Positions 14,587-20,657 of a stretch of DNA of 27,592 bases are shown piece after piece. The stretch is from a virus. The stretch is from IMG/VR virus record IMGVR_UViG_3300010370_000187, positions 1 to 27,592 of that record, one strand, 5' to 3'. The notes under the pieces were generated by a model. It made no database searches and was not told the DNA's origin. It saw only the letters and a program-made list of their open reading frames with translations. Position numbers and translations under genes: made by a program. How positions within the stretch are numbered: position 1 is the stretch's first letter; each line of letters begins with the position of its first letter.

Positions 14587-15281
14587 TAAGACAGCTCCCG
14601 GCCGATATCCCCAGCGACATGATGGCGCAACATCGAGCCGTAGGGCAGGGACCGCGCAAAATTCCGAAGCGCTGCAGCATCATCAGAAAGCCCCTTCGTG
14701 CGGGTCCCGTGCCACTGTATAGCCGTGGGCCCACTGGCGGCGTAGCATCCGCCTTTCCCGGTCCCTACCTTTTTCGCGCCGGTCCCGTGGGCGACAAACA
14801 CCACCACAAAATCCCGGTTTCCCTGAGCGCACAAGGGGCGGCCATTGCCGCAGCGCTGGCAAGTGAAATCCTCGGACAGCTCCGCGGGGCAGCGTACAAA
14901 CTTGATACCGTGCACGGTTTTGGGCCATTGCTCGGCCGTATCTTTCGGGACCGCCAGCACCGCCGGCCGGCCGGACTCCACGGCCAGCACCGCATCGGCC
15001 ACGGTGTCACAGCTCGCATTGATTACGGTTTTTCCGGGAGCCGGCAGGGGCAGCGCCGCGGCCGCAAAGTGCGAATAAGTCCAAGCCTGGCCACCAGGGG
15101 GCACAGCATCGACCAGCGCCGCTAGATATTCAGCGTCAACCGTGGCCGCGCCGGTTTCGCTCTTCGGGTGCAGGCCGCATGTCCTAGGGCATGTCCCGTA
15201 GGTCTCATGGGTGCCGCTGCGGTAGGTCACAGCGATGGGGCCGGTTTTACTGTTACTGGAAACAGGAACGGTTTTAAGCAT
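14586..15281 (-). CDS. Cys-rich GP88-like phage protein with apparently rearranged blocks
   Basis: 231 residues. The N terminus KTGPIAVTYRSGTHETYGTC has the TCPRTC motif. A middle part contains AWTYSHF and NASCDTVADAVLAV. Then come a Cys cluster (CQRCGNGRPLC) and VVVFVAHGTGAKKVG. The C-terminal part has GGCYAASGP and LRHHVAGDIG. I recall a phage/plasmid family (GP88/DUF7227-like) with blocks in the order TCP-C, GCYA, R-H-GD, then W-YTH and the Cys cluster. Here the GCYA and RHHVAGD blocks are at the end instead. The cysteines suggest metal or Fe-S binding. The family call is from memory; function unknown. The leader is AGAAAGGATAGAG. Confidence 0.7.
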   Translation of the reverse strand: MLKTVPVSSNSKTGPIAVTYRSGTHETYGTCPRTCGLHPKSETGAATVDAEYLAALVDAVPPGGQAWTYSHFAAAALPLPAPGKTVINASCDTVADAVLAVESGRPAVLAVPKDTAEQWPKTVHGIKFVRCPAELSEDFTCQRCGNGRPLCAQGNRDFVVVFVAHGTGAKKVGTGKGGCYAASGPTAIQWHGTRTKGLSDDAAALRNFARSLPYGSMLRHHVAGDIGRELS

Positions 15282-15362
15282 GCTCTATCCTTTCTGAGTG
15301 CCGCACCATGCGACAGGGCCCACTATGCCCCACGGTGCCCTAGGCCGTCAATTTGTTTTTTT
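15282..15362 (-). promoter_or_regulatory. Early-array promoter and leader 7
   Basis: On the minus strand: an A7 tract (15362-15356), TTGACG (15351-15346), an 18-base spacer, CATAGT (15327-15322, 4/6 to TATAAT), then AGAAAGGATAGAG before the ATG at 15281. The A-tract encodes the last Lys codons of the upstream nuclease gene, and TGA of the -35 box is that gene's stop codon. Confidence 0.7.
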
Positions 15363-15785
15363 CAATGGGTCGAAGCCAGCCGATAGCAGCTCCACGACGG
15401 CGGTCCAGTCCACAGCACGGTCCGGCCAGGACATGATGGGCGCCACACGGAGCCCCGCCTGGGCAAGCTCGAAGGCCTGCAGGCCGGAATACAGCGCCAC
15501 CGATGGCGGCCGTTTTGTGTTCCCTTCGTCTCGGGTAAGCACGAAGCAGCGCCGGCCAGCCCTCCCGTGCCGCGTCAAGAAGGCCACTTGGTGGGGGCTT
15601 AAATTCACCGCGAGGCCCTTCGTGATGGCCTTGAGCTCGAGCATCACAAAATGATCCGCGAGGCCCACCAGCATGTCAGGCATGCCCAGGGTCACCCGGT
15701 TTTCTATCCTTTCAACAGCGCAGCCCTGGGATTTCAGCCCCTCCCTGACCCGCTGGGAAAACCTACTCTCAGGCGTCGATGGCAT
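15348..15785 (-). CDS. Putative PD-(D/E)XK nuclease (VRR-NUC-like)
   Basis: 145 residues from the ATG at 15785, which has GGGGAG 9 bases upstream. A longer open frame starting at 15869 lies wholly inside the terminase gene and lacks such a site. The core reads RIENRVTLGMPDMLVGLADH then FVMLELKAI, that is a Gly-x-Pro-Asp followed by Glu-x-Lys. This is the catalytic pattern of PD-(D/E)XK and VRR-NUC nucleases. HQVAFLTRHGRAGRRCFVL follows as in that group. It overlaps the small terminase by 17 bases. It may resolve or trim replicating DNA before packaging; the substrate is inferred. Confidence 0.7.
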   Translation of the reverse strand: MPSTPESRFSQRVREGLKSQGCAVERIENRVTLGMPDMLVGLADHFVMLELKAITKGLAVNLSPHQVAFLTRHGRAGRRCFVLTRDEGNTKRPPSVALYSGLQAFELAQAGLRVAPIMSWPDRAVDWTAVVELLSAGFDPLKKTN

Positions 15786-16437
15786 CGTCAGAATCTCCCC
15801 GCTCGAAGATATCAGGCGGAGGGTCTGCCACTCCAGGGTCAAAAGGTGGGTCGCGGTCTCGCTCGGCACTTTCGATCACCTCCCCCGTGCTTGCATCGAT
15901 GATGGCCGCCGGTGGGGGCCCACCGTAAAGCTTCTTCAGCTCGTCCAACTTGCGCTGCACTTCTTCTTTCGACATCGAGTCAATGGTCCCATGCCGAATT
16001 TCCTTCCGGTCCACATAGATGGTGCCCAGGGCCTGGCCGCGGCGATACTCCGCCTGGACAGCAGCAGCAAAGGCCCCTGCCTCGAGGGCCTTGTCTCGGA
16101 TGATCTGCAGGTCCCGCATGTGACGCTCGAAGCTCGTGTTGTACTTCGAGGCCAGTTCCGCGCGGTATGCTTGGATGGCCGAAACAACCTCGGGATACTC
16201 GTCCGGGTTGGTCAGTTTCCAGGCCATGACTGACGCAGACTTGGGGTTGTAGCCCGCCCGTATGGCAGCATCCTTCAACGTCACCCGACCGTCCCCCGCC
16301 ACATACTCTTGAACAAATTTCCATTGCTTGGGGTTCAAGGACTTGTACTGCTTCAGCGGCTTTACAGGACTGGCAAGCCTCTTGACGGCCTTGTTTGGAA
16401 TGACCGGTGGCACGTTCCAAACGTCTTTTTTGGTCAC
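15769..16437 (-). CDS. terS: Terminase small subunit
   Basis: 222 residues with a GTG start at 16437. GGAGG lies 5 bases upstream, and the GTGA overlaps the stop of the previous gene. The N-terminal helix-turn-helix region (NPKQWKFVQEYVAGDGRVTL, then DAAIRAGYNPKSASVMAWKL) is the DNA-recognition domain of small terminases. The middle is helical (RHMRDLQIIRDKALEAGAFA) with a conserved-looking RRGQALGTIYVDRKEI. The C terminus is acidic and Pro-rich. It recognises the packaging site and hands DNA to TerL. It is separated from terL by the whole early-gene array, which is unusual. Confidence 0.8.
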   Translation of the reverse strand: MTKKDVWNVPPVIPNKAVKRLASPVKPLKQYKSLNPKQWKFVQEYVAGDGRVTLKDAAIRAGYNPKSASVMAWKLTNPDEYPEVVSAIQAYRAELASKYNTSFERHMRDLQIIRDKALEAGAFAAAVQAEYRRGQALGTIYVDRKEIRHGTIDSMSKEEVQRKLDELKKLYGGPPPAAIIDASTGEVIESAERDRDPPFDPGVADPPPDIFERGDSDDAIDA

Positions 16438-16673
16438 TTGACCCTCCAGAGGCGGAAACCGTCCTTGTCCTTCAGGGGGTTAGTCCTGCGCAGCGTGAAC
16501 ACCCACGGGGGGTCCTGGAGCTTGGCGAAACGCCAGGCGCATGTCCTGGCGCTAGCGGCCAGGCGCTCCTGGTCTTTGGCAAAGAAGATGCTGTCGCCGG
16601 GCTCCATGTCCCGCAGCGGGTACTTGGTGATGTACTCCTCGGGAATGGGCACTCCCGCGTCGATTTCGATCAT
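16434..16673 (-). CDS. Small conserved phage protein (DUF7303-like?)
   Basis: 79 residues from the ATG at 16673, with GGAG 8 bases upstream. The frame extends upstream to 16826 but without a site, through Pro/Gly-rich sequence. It reads IPIPEEYITKYPLRDMEPGD, SIFFAKDQERLAASARTCAW and GFRLWRV at the end. This pattern, a Tyr-Pro-Leu-x-x-Met-x-x-Gly-Asp-Ser block and a terminal Arg-x-Trp-Arg-Val, is common in small phage proteins that I remember as DUF7303-like. It may bind DNA, since the middle is basic. It is coupled to terS by a 4-base overlap. Confidence 0.65.
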   Translation of the reverse strand: MIEIDAGVPIPEEYITKYPLRDMEPGDSIFFAKDQERLAASARTCAWRFAKLQDPPWVFTLRRTNPLKDKDGFRLWRVK

Positions 16674-16876
16674 GTGGCGCACTCCATGCGTGATAGAACT
16701 GCAGCAAGTGTAGCACGTTTTGCCTGGGTGCAACAGGCCATACCGGGCTCCCGGGGGGCCCAGGTGGAAACCCTTAGGCCTGGGCCTATAGACTTTTTTC
16801 AGGTCATCAAAGAAAAAAAATTTCAAAAATTTTACCGCGCGCGACTCCCAGAAAACTTCCTACACCTCTGACTCCA

Positions 16877-16942
16877 TGTAATGTCCTGTAATGCTCCAAC
16901 ACGTTGATTTCATTGACTTATTACGCCATTACGTCTATTACG
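16877..16942. repeat. Short iteron-like repeats (TGTAATG and ATTACG)
   Basis: Two copies of TGTAATG (16877-16883, 16887-16893) lie 10 bases apart. Three copies of ATTACG follow (16920-16925, 16928-16933, 16937-16942). The core GTAAT is the complement of ATTAC, so five sites with the same core exist in two orientations. Spacing of 8 to 10 bases would place them on about the same face of the helix. Confidence 0.6.
16913..16941 (+). promoter_or_regulatory. Plus-strand promoter candidate P1
   Basis: TTGACT (16913-16918), 17-base spacer, TATTAC (16936-16941). It overlaps the ATTACG repeats, which could be the operator. It points toward the rightward small-gene operon. Confidence 0.6.
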
Positions 16943-17067
16943 CCGTTTCCCACAAAAAAATCTCCAAAAACACACATGCCCTAAAAAGTTCTATACAAAC
17001 CCAAAAATTCGTTCCCCTGCCCCGCGGGCCGCGGGTAAACACCTATGTTTCCGCAACAGTCGTTCAC

Positions 17068-17096
17068 TTGACGTGCAATCCGGCTTACCACACAAT
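17068..17096 (+). promoter_or_regulatory. Plus-strand promoter candidate P2 with conserved leader
   Basis: TTGACG (17068-17073), 17-base spacer, CACAAT (17091-17096). The transcript would start near 17103 and carry AGAAAGGATAGG before the ATG at 17124, the same ribosome-binding leader as the minus-strand array. Confidence 0.6.
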
Positions 17097-17123
17097 TGCA
17101 GACTCACAACAGAAAGGATAGGC

Positions 17124-17381
17124 ATGCAAGACAAGGACAACCTGACCCTCGATCCGCGGACCATGGAGGCCTATGCGGCCATCAATGAGGCTGCGGACAG
17201 TTTGCTGCTGCATTGTCGGGGGCACATTCCGAAGCCGTATGTGGCGATTTTTGGCATGTTGATGGCGGCGAGTCGCATTTCGGCTGCGGCCAATCTTGAC
17301 CCGAAGTTGTTGCATGCGGCGCTGGAGGCGATGTATGACGATTCGTTGGTTGCGGAGAGGGAGGTGCGTGGTGAACACTAG
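17124..17381 (+). CDS. First rightward early protein, unknown function
   Basis: 85 residues from the ATG at 17124 with the array-type leader AGAAAGGATAGG. An upstream in-frame start at 17073 lies over the promoter and is not used. It is helical, with YAAINEAADSLLLHCRGHIP and SRISAAANLDPKLLHAALEA. No membrane segment or signal. It overlaps the next gene by 11 bases. Family not recognised. Confidence 0.72.
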   Translation: MQDKDNLTLDPRTMEAYAAINEAADSLLLHCRGHIPKPYVAIFGMLMAASRISAAANLDPKLLHAALEAMYDDSLVAEREVRGEH

Positions 17382-17682
17382 TATGCGGCGCAGGGAGTGT
17401 GAGTTGGGGTTTGTGTATGACACGGACTTATGTGGTCAGCCGCTGGAGTGTGGGCTGGACTATGAGCCGCCGGAGGTTGGGGACCGAGAGACGCCCAGTT
17501 ATCCCGCGGTGTATCGGTTGTCGTCTGTTTGTGTGTCTGGGGTCAACATCATGGGGTTGATTTCGGACCAGTTGATTCGGGAGATTGAGGAGGCGGCGTG
17601 TGAGTACTACGAGCGTGGGAAGGGCTGGGAGGAGGACGAGTTCTGGGGCTCGAGTTCGGGGGCGGACGGTTTCTATGTGTGA
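17371..17682 (+). CDS. Small early protein, unknown function
   Basis: 103 residues with a GTG start at 17371, preceded by GGAGG 6 bases away. An ATG at 17383 is the alternative. It carries four Cys (CELGFVYDTDLCGQPLEC and others) in the N-terminal half and an acidic C terminus (ACEYYERGKGWEEDEFW). The clustered cysteines may bind a metal, but the pattern is not a known finger. It overlaps both neighbours. Confidence 0.65.
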   Translation: MNTSMRRRECELGFVYDTDLCGQPLECGLDYEPPEVGDRETPSYPAVYRLSSVCVSGVNIMGLISDQLIREIEEAACEYYERGKGWEEDEFWGSSSGADGFYV

Positions 17683-17788
17683 AGTGTCGGAGGGGCATCC
17701 GCCGGTGTGGCCGTTTCCGACTTACAAAGGGCAGCCGTATCGGCCGCCCAAGTTTGATCCGTTGAAGTTTCCGCCGGCGCTTTTTTGA
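17675..17788 (+). CDS. 37-residue Pro/Phe-rich peptide
   Basis: The ATG at 17675 overlaps the upstream stop by 8 bases. The product is short, with PPVWPFPTYKGQPYRPPKFD and a Pro/Phe tail, so it is likely extended. An in-frame GTG at 17684 is also possible. The stop is close upstream of the next gene. Kept because the frame is continuous with the operon chain; the ribosome-binding site is weak. Confidence 0.5.
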   Translation: MCEVSEGHPPVWPFPTYKGQPYRPPKFDPLKFPPALF

Positions 17789-17796
17789 GGGGGTTG

Positions 17797-17997
17797 ATGA
17801 TGAAGGTTCCTTGTTACAAGACGAAGACTGGCATTCGGATTGGGTCTGCGTATGTGCCGCCGGTTCGGCAGCTCACCAGTGAGGAGGCGCGTGTTCAGGC
17901 GGCGCTGCTGGGGGTGCCTGGTGGTGGTTTGTCTGTCAAGGTGATTGCGGTGTTGACTGCGGTGGCCTATCTTGGACTGATTTGGGTCACAACATGA
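17797..17997 (+). CDS. Small membrane-anchored protein, unknown function
   Basis: 66 residues starting MMKVPCYKTKTG. GAGG lies 6 bases before the first ATG; the second ATG, at 17800, is the alternative start. The C terminus has one likely membrane helix (VKVIAVLTAVAYLGLIWV), after a soluble part with LTSEEARVQAALLGVP. Stop and next start overlap as ATGA. It could sit in the inner membrane. Confidence 0.62.
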   Translation: MMKVPCYKTKTGIRIGSAYVPPVRQLTSEEARVQAALLGVPGGGLSVKVIAVLTAVAYLGLIWVTT

Positions 17998-18113
17998 ACA
18001 GATACGAAGAAGATGACATCGACGCTCTGGCGTGGCTGATCGCCGTGTCCGCAACGCTCGGGACTTTGTTCCTGGGTGTTATTTGCTGCTTCATTTGGGC
18101 GGGGTGGCTATGA
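17994..18113 (+). CDS. 39-residue membrane protein
   Basis: The ATG overlaps the previous stop (ATGA). It encodes an acidic N terminus (MNRYEEDDIDALAWL) followed by a strongly hydrophobic helix (IAVSATLGTLFLGVICCFIW). The stop overlaps the next start, again as ATGA. The chain of overlaps and the typical single-helix build support a real gene, although it is very short. Confidence 0.6.
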   Translation: MNRYEEDDIDALAWLIAVSATLGTLFLGVICCFIWAGWL

Positions 18114-18295
18114 GCGACGTCCAAAAGTGGGTGGTCATGGCATTCATAGGGATGATCTTCGGCGCGACCCTGATGGTGTGGGCGACATCCATCCGCACTC
18201 AGGGCGGGATTTGGGTTCCCTGCGAGATCGCAGAGATCAGTCCAGACATCCCATCGGACGCGCGCAATGAGTGCCGCAGGAGGAGGAAGACATGA
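18110..18295 (+). CDS. 61-residue membrane protein
   Basis: Starts MSDVQKWVVMAFIGMIFGAT, a membrane helix at about residues 6-25. The tail has IWVPCEIAEISPDIPSDAR and ends in CRRRRKT. I recall similar small phage proteins with a Cys-Glu-Ile/Val-Ala-Glu-Ile-Ser-Pro-Asp motif. ATGA overlaps on both sides. The function may relate to the envelope, but this is not established. Confidence 0.62.
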   Translation: MSDVQKWVVMAFIGMIFGATLMVWATSIRTQGGIWVPCEIAEISPDIPSDARNECRRRRKT

Positions 18296-18420
18296 GCCGC
18301 GCCGTGATGCAGCAGTCGCTTGAGGCGTTGGAGCAATTCAGTGAGATCAGCGACTTCACCCCTGCCTCGGCTGTTCATGCCATCACCGCCCTGCGCGACC
18401 GACTGGAGGGCAAGATATGA
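18292..18420 (+). CDS. 42-residue helical protein, conserved phage type
   Basis: The ATG at 18292 has a strong GGAGGAGGAAGAC leader. The sequence MSRAVMQQSLEALEQFSEIS then AITALRDRLEGKI resembles a common phage pattern, two amphipathic helices with an ALEAL start and AI-ALR end. Overlaps both neighbours by 4 bases. Function unknown. Confidence 0.62.
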   Translation: MSRAVMQQSLEALEQFSEISDFTPASAVHAITALRDRLEGKI

Positions 18421-18542
18421 ACTGCGAGATTTCTTCGGGGTTCCTGTTTGGAACCATCATCAGCATCATCAACGGCAGCGCCATCGGCGGCGTCATCTGG
18501 GGCTTCATTGAAGCATGGTGGAAGGACAGGCATGGATCGTGA
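18417..18542 (+). CDS. 41-residue membrane peptide
   Basis: Starts MNCEISSGFLFGTIISIING and continues with AIGGVIWGFIEAWW. It is mostly hydrophobic with a short charged tail, likely one or two membrane helices. The ATG overlaps the previous stop and its 3' end overlaps the next gene by 11 bases. Confidence 0.55.
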   Translation: MNCEISSGFLFGTIISIINGSAIGGVIWGFIEAWWKDRHGS

Positions 18543-18765
18543 CACCATCATCCGACTGGCGCGGGAGGCGGGGTTTGCCGACGGTATGGTAAGCATCGTG
18601 GGGATTGAAGGTTTTGCCAACTTCGCCGCCCTTGTCGCCGCTGCCGAGCGTGAGGCGTGTGCGAAGGTGTGTGATGGCATCAGCGCAAATTATGTGGATG
18701 CAGACGAACATGGGGAGCGAGTGGCAAGCGAGTGGTGTGCCGAAACCATCAGGAGCAGGAAATGA
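18532..18765 (+). CDS. 77-residue conserved phage protein
   Basis: MDRDTIIRLAREAGFADGMV onward, with FAALVAAAEREACAKVCDG and a C-terminal SEWCAETIRSRK. I know this as a widespread phage pattern of unknown function: a basic helical start, then an FAALV-AAEREACAKVC core. The start is an ATG inside the 3' end of the previous gene. Confidence 0.7.
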   Translation: MDRDTIIRLAREAGFADGMVSIVGIEGFANFAALVAAAEREACAKVCDGISANYVDADEHGERVASEWCAETIRSRK

Positions 18766-18986
18766 TCTCTACTCAACAAGCCCGGATGCTGATGATGTTT
18801 GAGAAAGGTTGGGGCTTTCGTCTGTTCAATGACAGGCCGGGGTCATGGTGTACCTATTGGTCACTTGTCAGGCGCAAACTGATCTGCGACAGGAAGACTG
18901 TCACCCACGCCGGGAAGCCGGTCTGCATCCCCAAACTCAGCAAGATGGGGCAGAGGGAGTTGGAAAAGTATAGGGGGAAAGCATGA
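18762..18986 (+). CDS. 74-residue protein, unknown function
   Basis: From the ATG at 18762 (ATGA overlap with the previous stop): MISTQQARMLMMFEKGWGFR, then FNDRPGSWCTYWSLVRRKL, then a basic tail. No signal or membrane helix. The small aromatic-rich core may be a beta-type fold. Not recognised. The gene ends with an overlap into the next gene. Confidence 0.65.
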   Translation: MISTQQARMLMMFEKGWGFRLFNDRPGSWCTYWSLVRRKLICDRKTVTHAGKPVCIPKLSKMGQRELEKYRGKA

Positions 18987-19609
18987 GTTACGTCGTCGCC
19001 TCCCTGCCGCCCCTCAAGTGCTTCGTGAGGAAGGAATTCCTCTACAACCACGAGAAGGGGCACGGGGAGTTGGAGCCTGCCATCTGGGTCAGCATCAAGG
19101 CCCTGCGGGGGCAGGTGTTCCGAATCGAGTCCCTGCTGCCGGCATACGGGGCGCTGTACGACAAACTGCCGATCCACGCCTATGTCTGGAAGGCAGACCA
19201 CGGCGACCTGCCCATCGACACCCTCCAGTTGTGGGACTGCATGGGCTACCGCTTCACGGTGGTGGAAAAGATCGGACTGCGCAACCTCGGCGTGAAGTTC
19301 CTCGGCAAGGACAAGGAGTGGCACTTCGGCCGCTACCTGTTCACGGTGGACTTCTGCGCCGACGGCATGGACTTGGACACCGGATTCACAGAGCAAGCCG
19401 AGGAACACAAGTCCTTCAACTTCATCCGCCTGGACAACGGCCAGTTCGCCACGCAGCCCAACAACCGCTGCCTGTGGTATGACCAAAGCCTGGTCCCCGC
19501 AGAAACGAAGTTCCCCGACTTCCAAGCCGCCAGACAGTTTTGGTCCGTCGATGGCACCCCAAAGTGGGCCGCTGGCGACGATTGGTTTTACACCGTCAAA
19601 GAAAGATGA
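18983..19609 (+). CDS. 208-residue conserved phage protein, unknown function
   Basis: Starts MSYVVASLPPLKCFVRKEFL, the longest gene of the rightward block. It has a mixed alpha/beta pattern with no clear catalytic motif: YVWKADHGDLPIDTLQLWDC, FTVVEKIGLRNLGVKFLG and FNFIRLDNGQFATQPNNRCL. Several Trp and Tyr suggest a compact globular domain. It is in the ATGA chain with the previous gene and is followed by the exported Rap1a/Tai-like gene. I do not recognise the family; it looks cytoplasmic. Confidence 0.7.
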   Translation: MSYVVASLPPLKCFVRKEFLYNHEKGHGELEPAIWVSIKALRGQVFRIESLLPAYGALYDKLPIHAYVWKADHGDLPIDTLQLWDCMGYRFTVVEKIGLRNLGVKFLGKDKEWHFGRYLFTVDFCADGMDLDTGFTEQAEEHKSFNFIRLDNGQFATQPNNRCLWYDQSLVPAETKFPDFQAARQFWSVDGTPKWAAGDDWFYTVKER

Positions 19610-19613
19610 GGAA

Positions 19614-19928
19614 ATGAAAAAGCTTTTACTTGCACTGGCCGTGGCCTGCAGCCCGGCACACGCGGATTTCATCAACGGCAACGTGCTGCTCAACGACATC
19701 AACGGTGACACCTGGTCGGCCAAGGGTTTTGCAAACGGCTACATCTCCGGCGTGGCCAACGCCCTGGACGATGTCCTGTTCTGCCTGCCCAATGGCGTGA
19801 CCGTCGGCCAGCTTGTCGATGTCACTTCCCGCTATCTCAGAAACAACCCCGCACAACGGCACAAGGGGGCCTCTCTTCTAATCGTCAACGCCCTGGTGCA
19901 GGCCTGGCCCTGCAAAAGGAACAACTGA
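19614..19928 (+). CDS. Rap1a/Tai-like exported protein
   Basis: 104 residues from the ATG at 19614; a longer upstream frame is not coding. Residues 1-17 (MKKLLLALAVACSPAHA) are a signal peptide with a clear cleavage site after AHA. The mature part has FINGNVLLNDINGD, GYISGVANALDDVLFCLPNG, VTVGQLVDVTSRYLRN and ALVQAWPC. These match the Rap1a/Tai family, known as immunity proteins of type VI effectors in Enterobacteria. The two cysteines (of FCLP and WPC) could form the disulfide. It would act in the periplasm. In a phage it may protect the infected cell or alter its envelope; that is inference. Confidence 0.8.
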   Translation: MKKLLLALAVACSPAHADFINGNVLLNDINGDTWSAKGFANGYISGVANALDDVLFCLPNGVTVGQLVDVTSRYLRNNPAQRHKGASLLIVNALVQAWPCKRNN

Positions 19929-20143
19929 TGGAGAATGCGTTTGACGCCTGGTGGTCCACGCTAACCGATCAGGAGCAAAAGGTCATCGGCGTCAATAACG
20001 CCAGGTTCGTTTGGAATGAGGCCGCCCGGGCCTTTTCTAAAGAGTGCAAGAGTCAGGCGGAGTTTGCCCTGCGGGCGAACAATCCTGAATGTTCTTGGCG
20101 CATCAGCGTCATGGCTGAAAAAATTCTGCGAGGAGTCAAATGA
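19928..20143 (+). CDS. 71-residue phage protein, unknown function
   Basis: MENAFDAWWSTLTDQEQKVI onward, ending with MAEKILRGVK. The short FDAWW start is a common feature of small phage proteins. The start overlaps the previous stop by one base (TGATG). It is likely helical and soluble. No family is certain. Confidence 0.65.
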   Translation: MENAFDAWWSTLTDQEQKVIGVNNARFVWNEAARAFSKECKSQAEFALRANNPECSWRISVMAEKILRGVK

Positions 20144-20397
20144 GGATATTGCTGCCAACCCCTGAACACGTTGAGTTGCTGGAGCTGGCCCACGGTTTTA
20201 TTCGAGGGCAAAAAATCTTGACCACCGACGGTCCACAGGCCATTGACGGTGATGCGTTGGCCAAGCGCATCACTGATTACCTAAATTTCAGGGTCAATGC
20301 TCACGGCCACGATTGCTGGTCCTGGGGCCCCACGCACTACATGTGCGCCTACAGGGAAATAAAACTGTTGCAAAAAGACGCGTCCAATGTGGAATAA
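20140..20397 (+). CDS. 85-residue phage protein, unknown function
   Basis: MRILLPTPEHVELLELAHGF onward, then GDALAKRITDYLNFRVNAHG and a HDCWSWGPTHYMC segment. The His, Cys and Trp in the middle could bind metal, but the spacing is not a known motif. ATGA overlap with the previous gene and an 11-base overlap with the next. Confidence 0.65.
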   Translation: MRILLPTPEHVELLELAHGFIRGQKILTTDGPQAIDGDALAKRITDYLNFRVNAHGHDCWSWGPTHYMCAYREIKLLQKDASNVE

Positions 20398-20656
20398 ACT
20401 GAAATGCGCCGTTTGCGGCGGGGACAGTAGAATCATTGAAACGAGAAAGTTGTTGAACGGCGAGAAACGACGTAGGCATTTGTGTGCCAACGGGCATAGG
20501 TTCTCGACGCACGGTTCGGGGGAAGACTTGAGGATAACCCCGTTGAAGAATCCGGCAAGGGAGACCTTGTCGGTAAGACCGGGCCGCGGTCCACGAGAAG
20601 TGGTCGTGCCCGCCCATTTCGCGCTAAACAGCGCGCTGTTTTTTAAGGAGAGTTGA
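20387..20656 (+). CDS. Zinc-ribbon protein (NrdR-N-terminal-like)
   Basis: 89 residues. The N terminus (LKCAVCGGDSRIIETR) followed by RRRHLCANGHRFST matches the zinc-ribbon of NrdR-type regulators in phage form. There is a CxxC pair, then a third Cys followed by a His in CANGH, in place of the fourth Cys. The ATP-cone of NrdR is absent, so this is only the DNA-binding half. It may act as a small regulator. The tail (PLKNPARETLSVRPGRGPRE) is basic. A hairpin with a T-tract lies inside its last codons. Confidence 0.72.
   Translation: MWNKLKCAVCGGDSRIIETRKLLNGEKRRRHLCANGHRFSTHGSGEDLRITPLKNPARETLSVRPGRGPREVVVPAHFALNSALFFKES
20620..20644 (+). terminator. Terminator-like hairpin inside the 3' end of the zinc-ribbon gene
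   Basis: CGCGCT and AGCGCG pair around AAAC, followed by CTG and a T6 tract. It lies within the coding end, just before the AAGGAG of the next gene, so it may act as an attenuator between the two genes. Confidence 0.45.
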
Positions 20657-20657
20657 A

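Larger units (their letters stand above)
16674..17123. other. Divergent intergenic control region, origin candidate
   Basis: About 450 bases with no credible gene, between leftward and rightward transcription. It is AT-richer than its surroundings (16795-17010). It contains an 8-bp hairpin followed by a T6 tract (16757-16799), short repeats at 16877-16942, two plus-strand promoter candidates and a CCGCGG-rich patch near 17021-17035. The divergent genes must both be controlled from here. A replication origin is possible from the repeats, AT content and the shift in strand base bias, but not shown. Confidence 0.5.

Noticed and set aside
15786-15869. N-terminal extension of the nuclease gene
   Set aside because: Inside terS in another frame, without a Shine-Dalgarno; the ATG at 15785 has GGGGAG.
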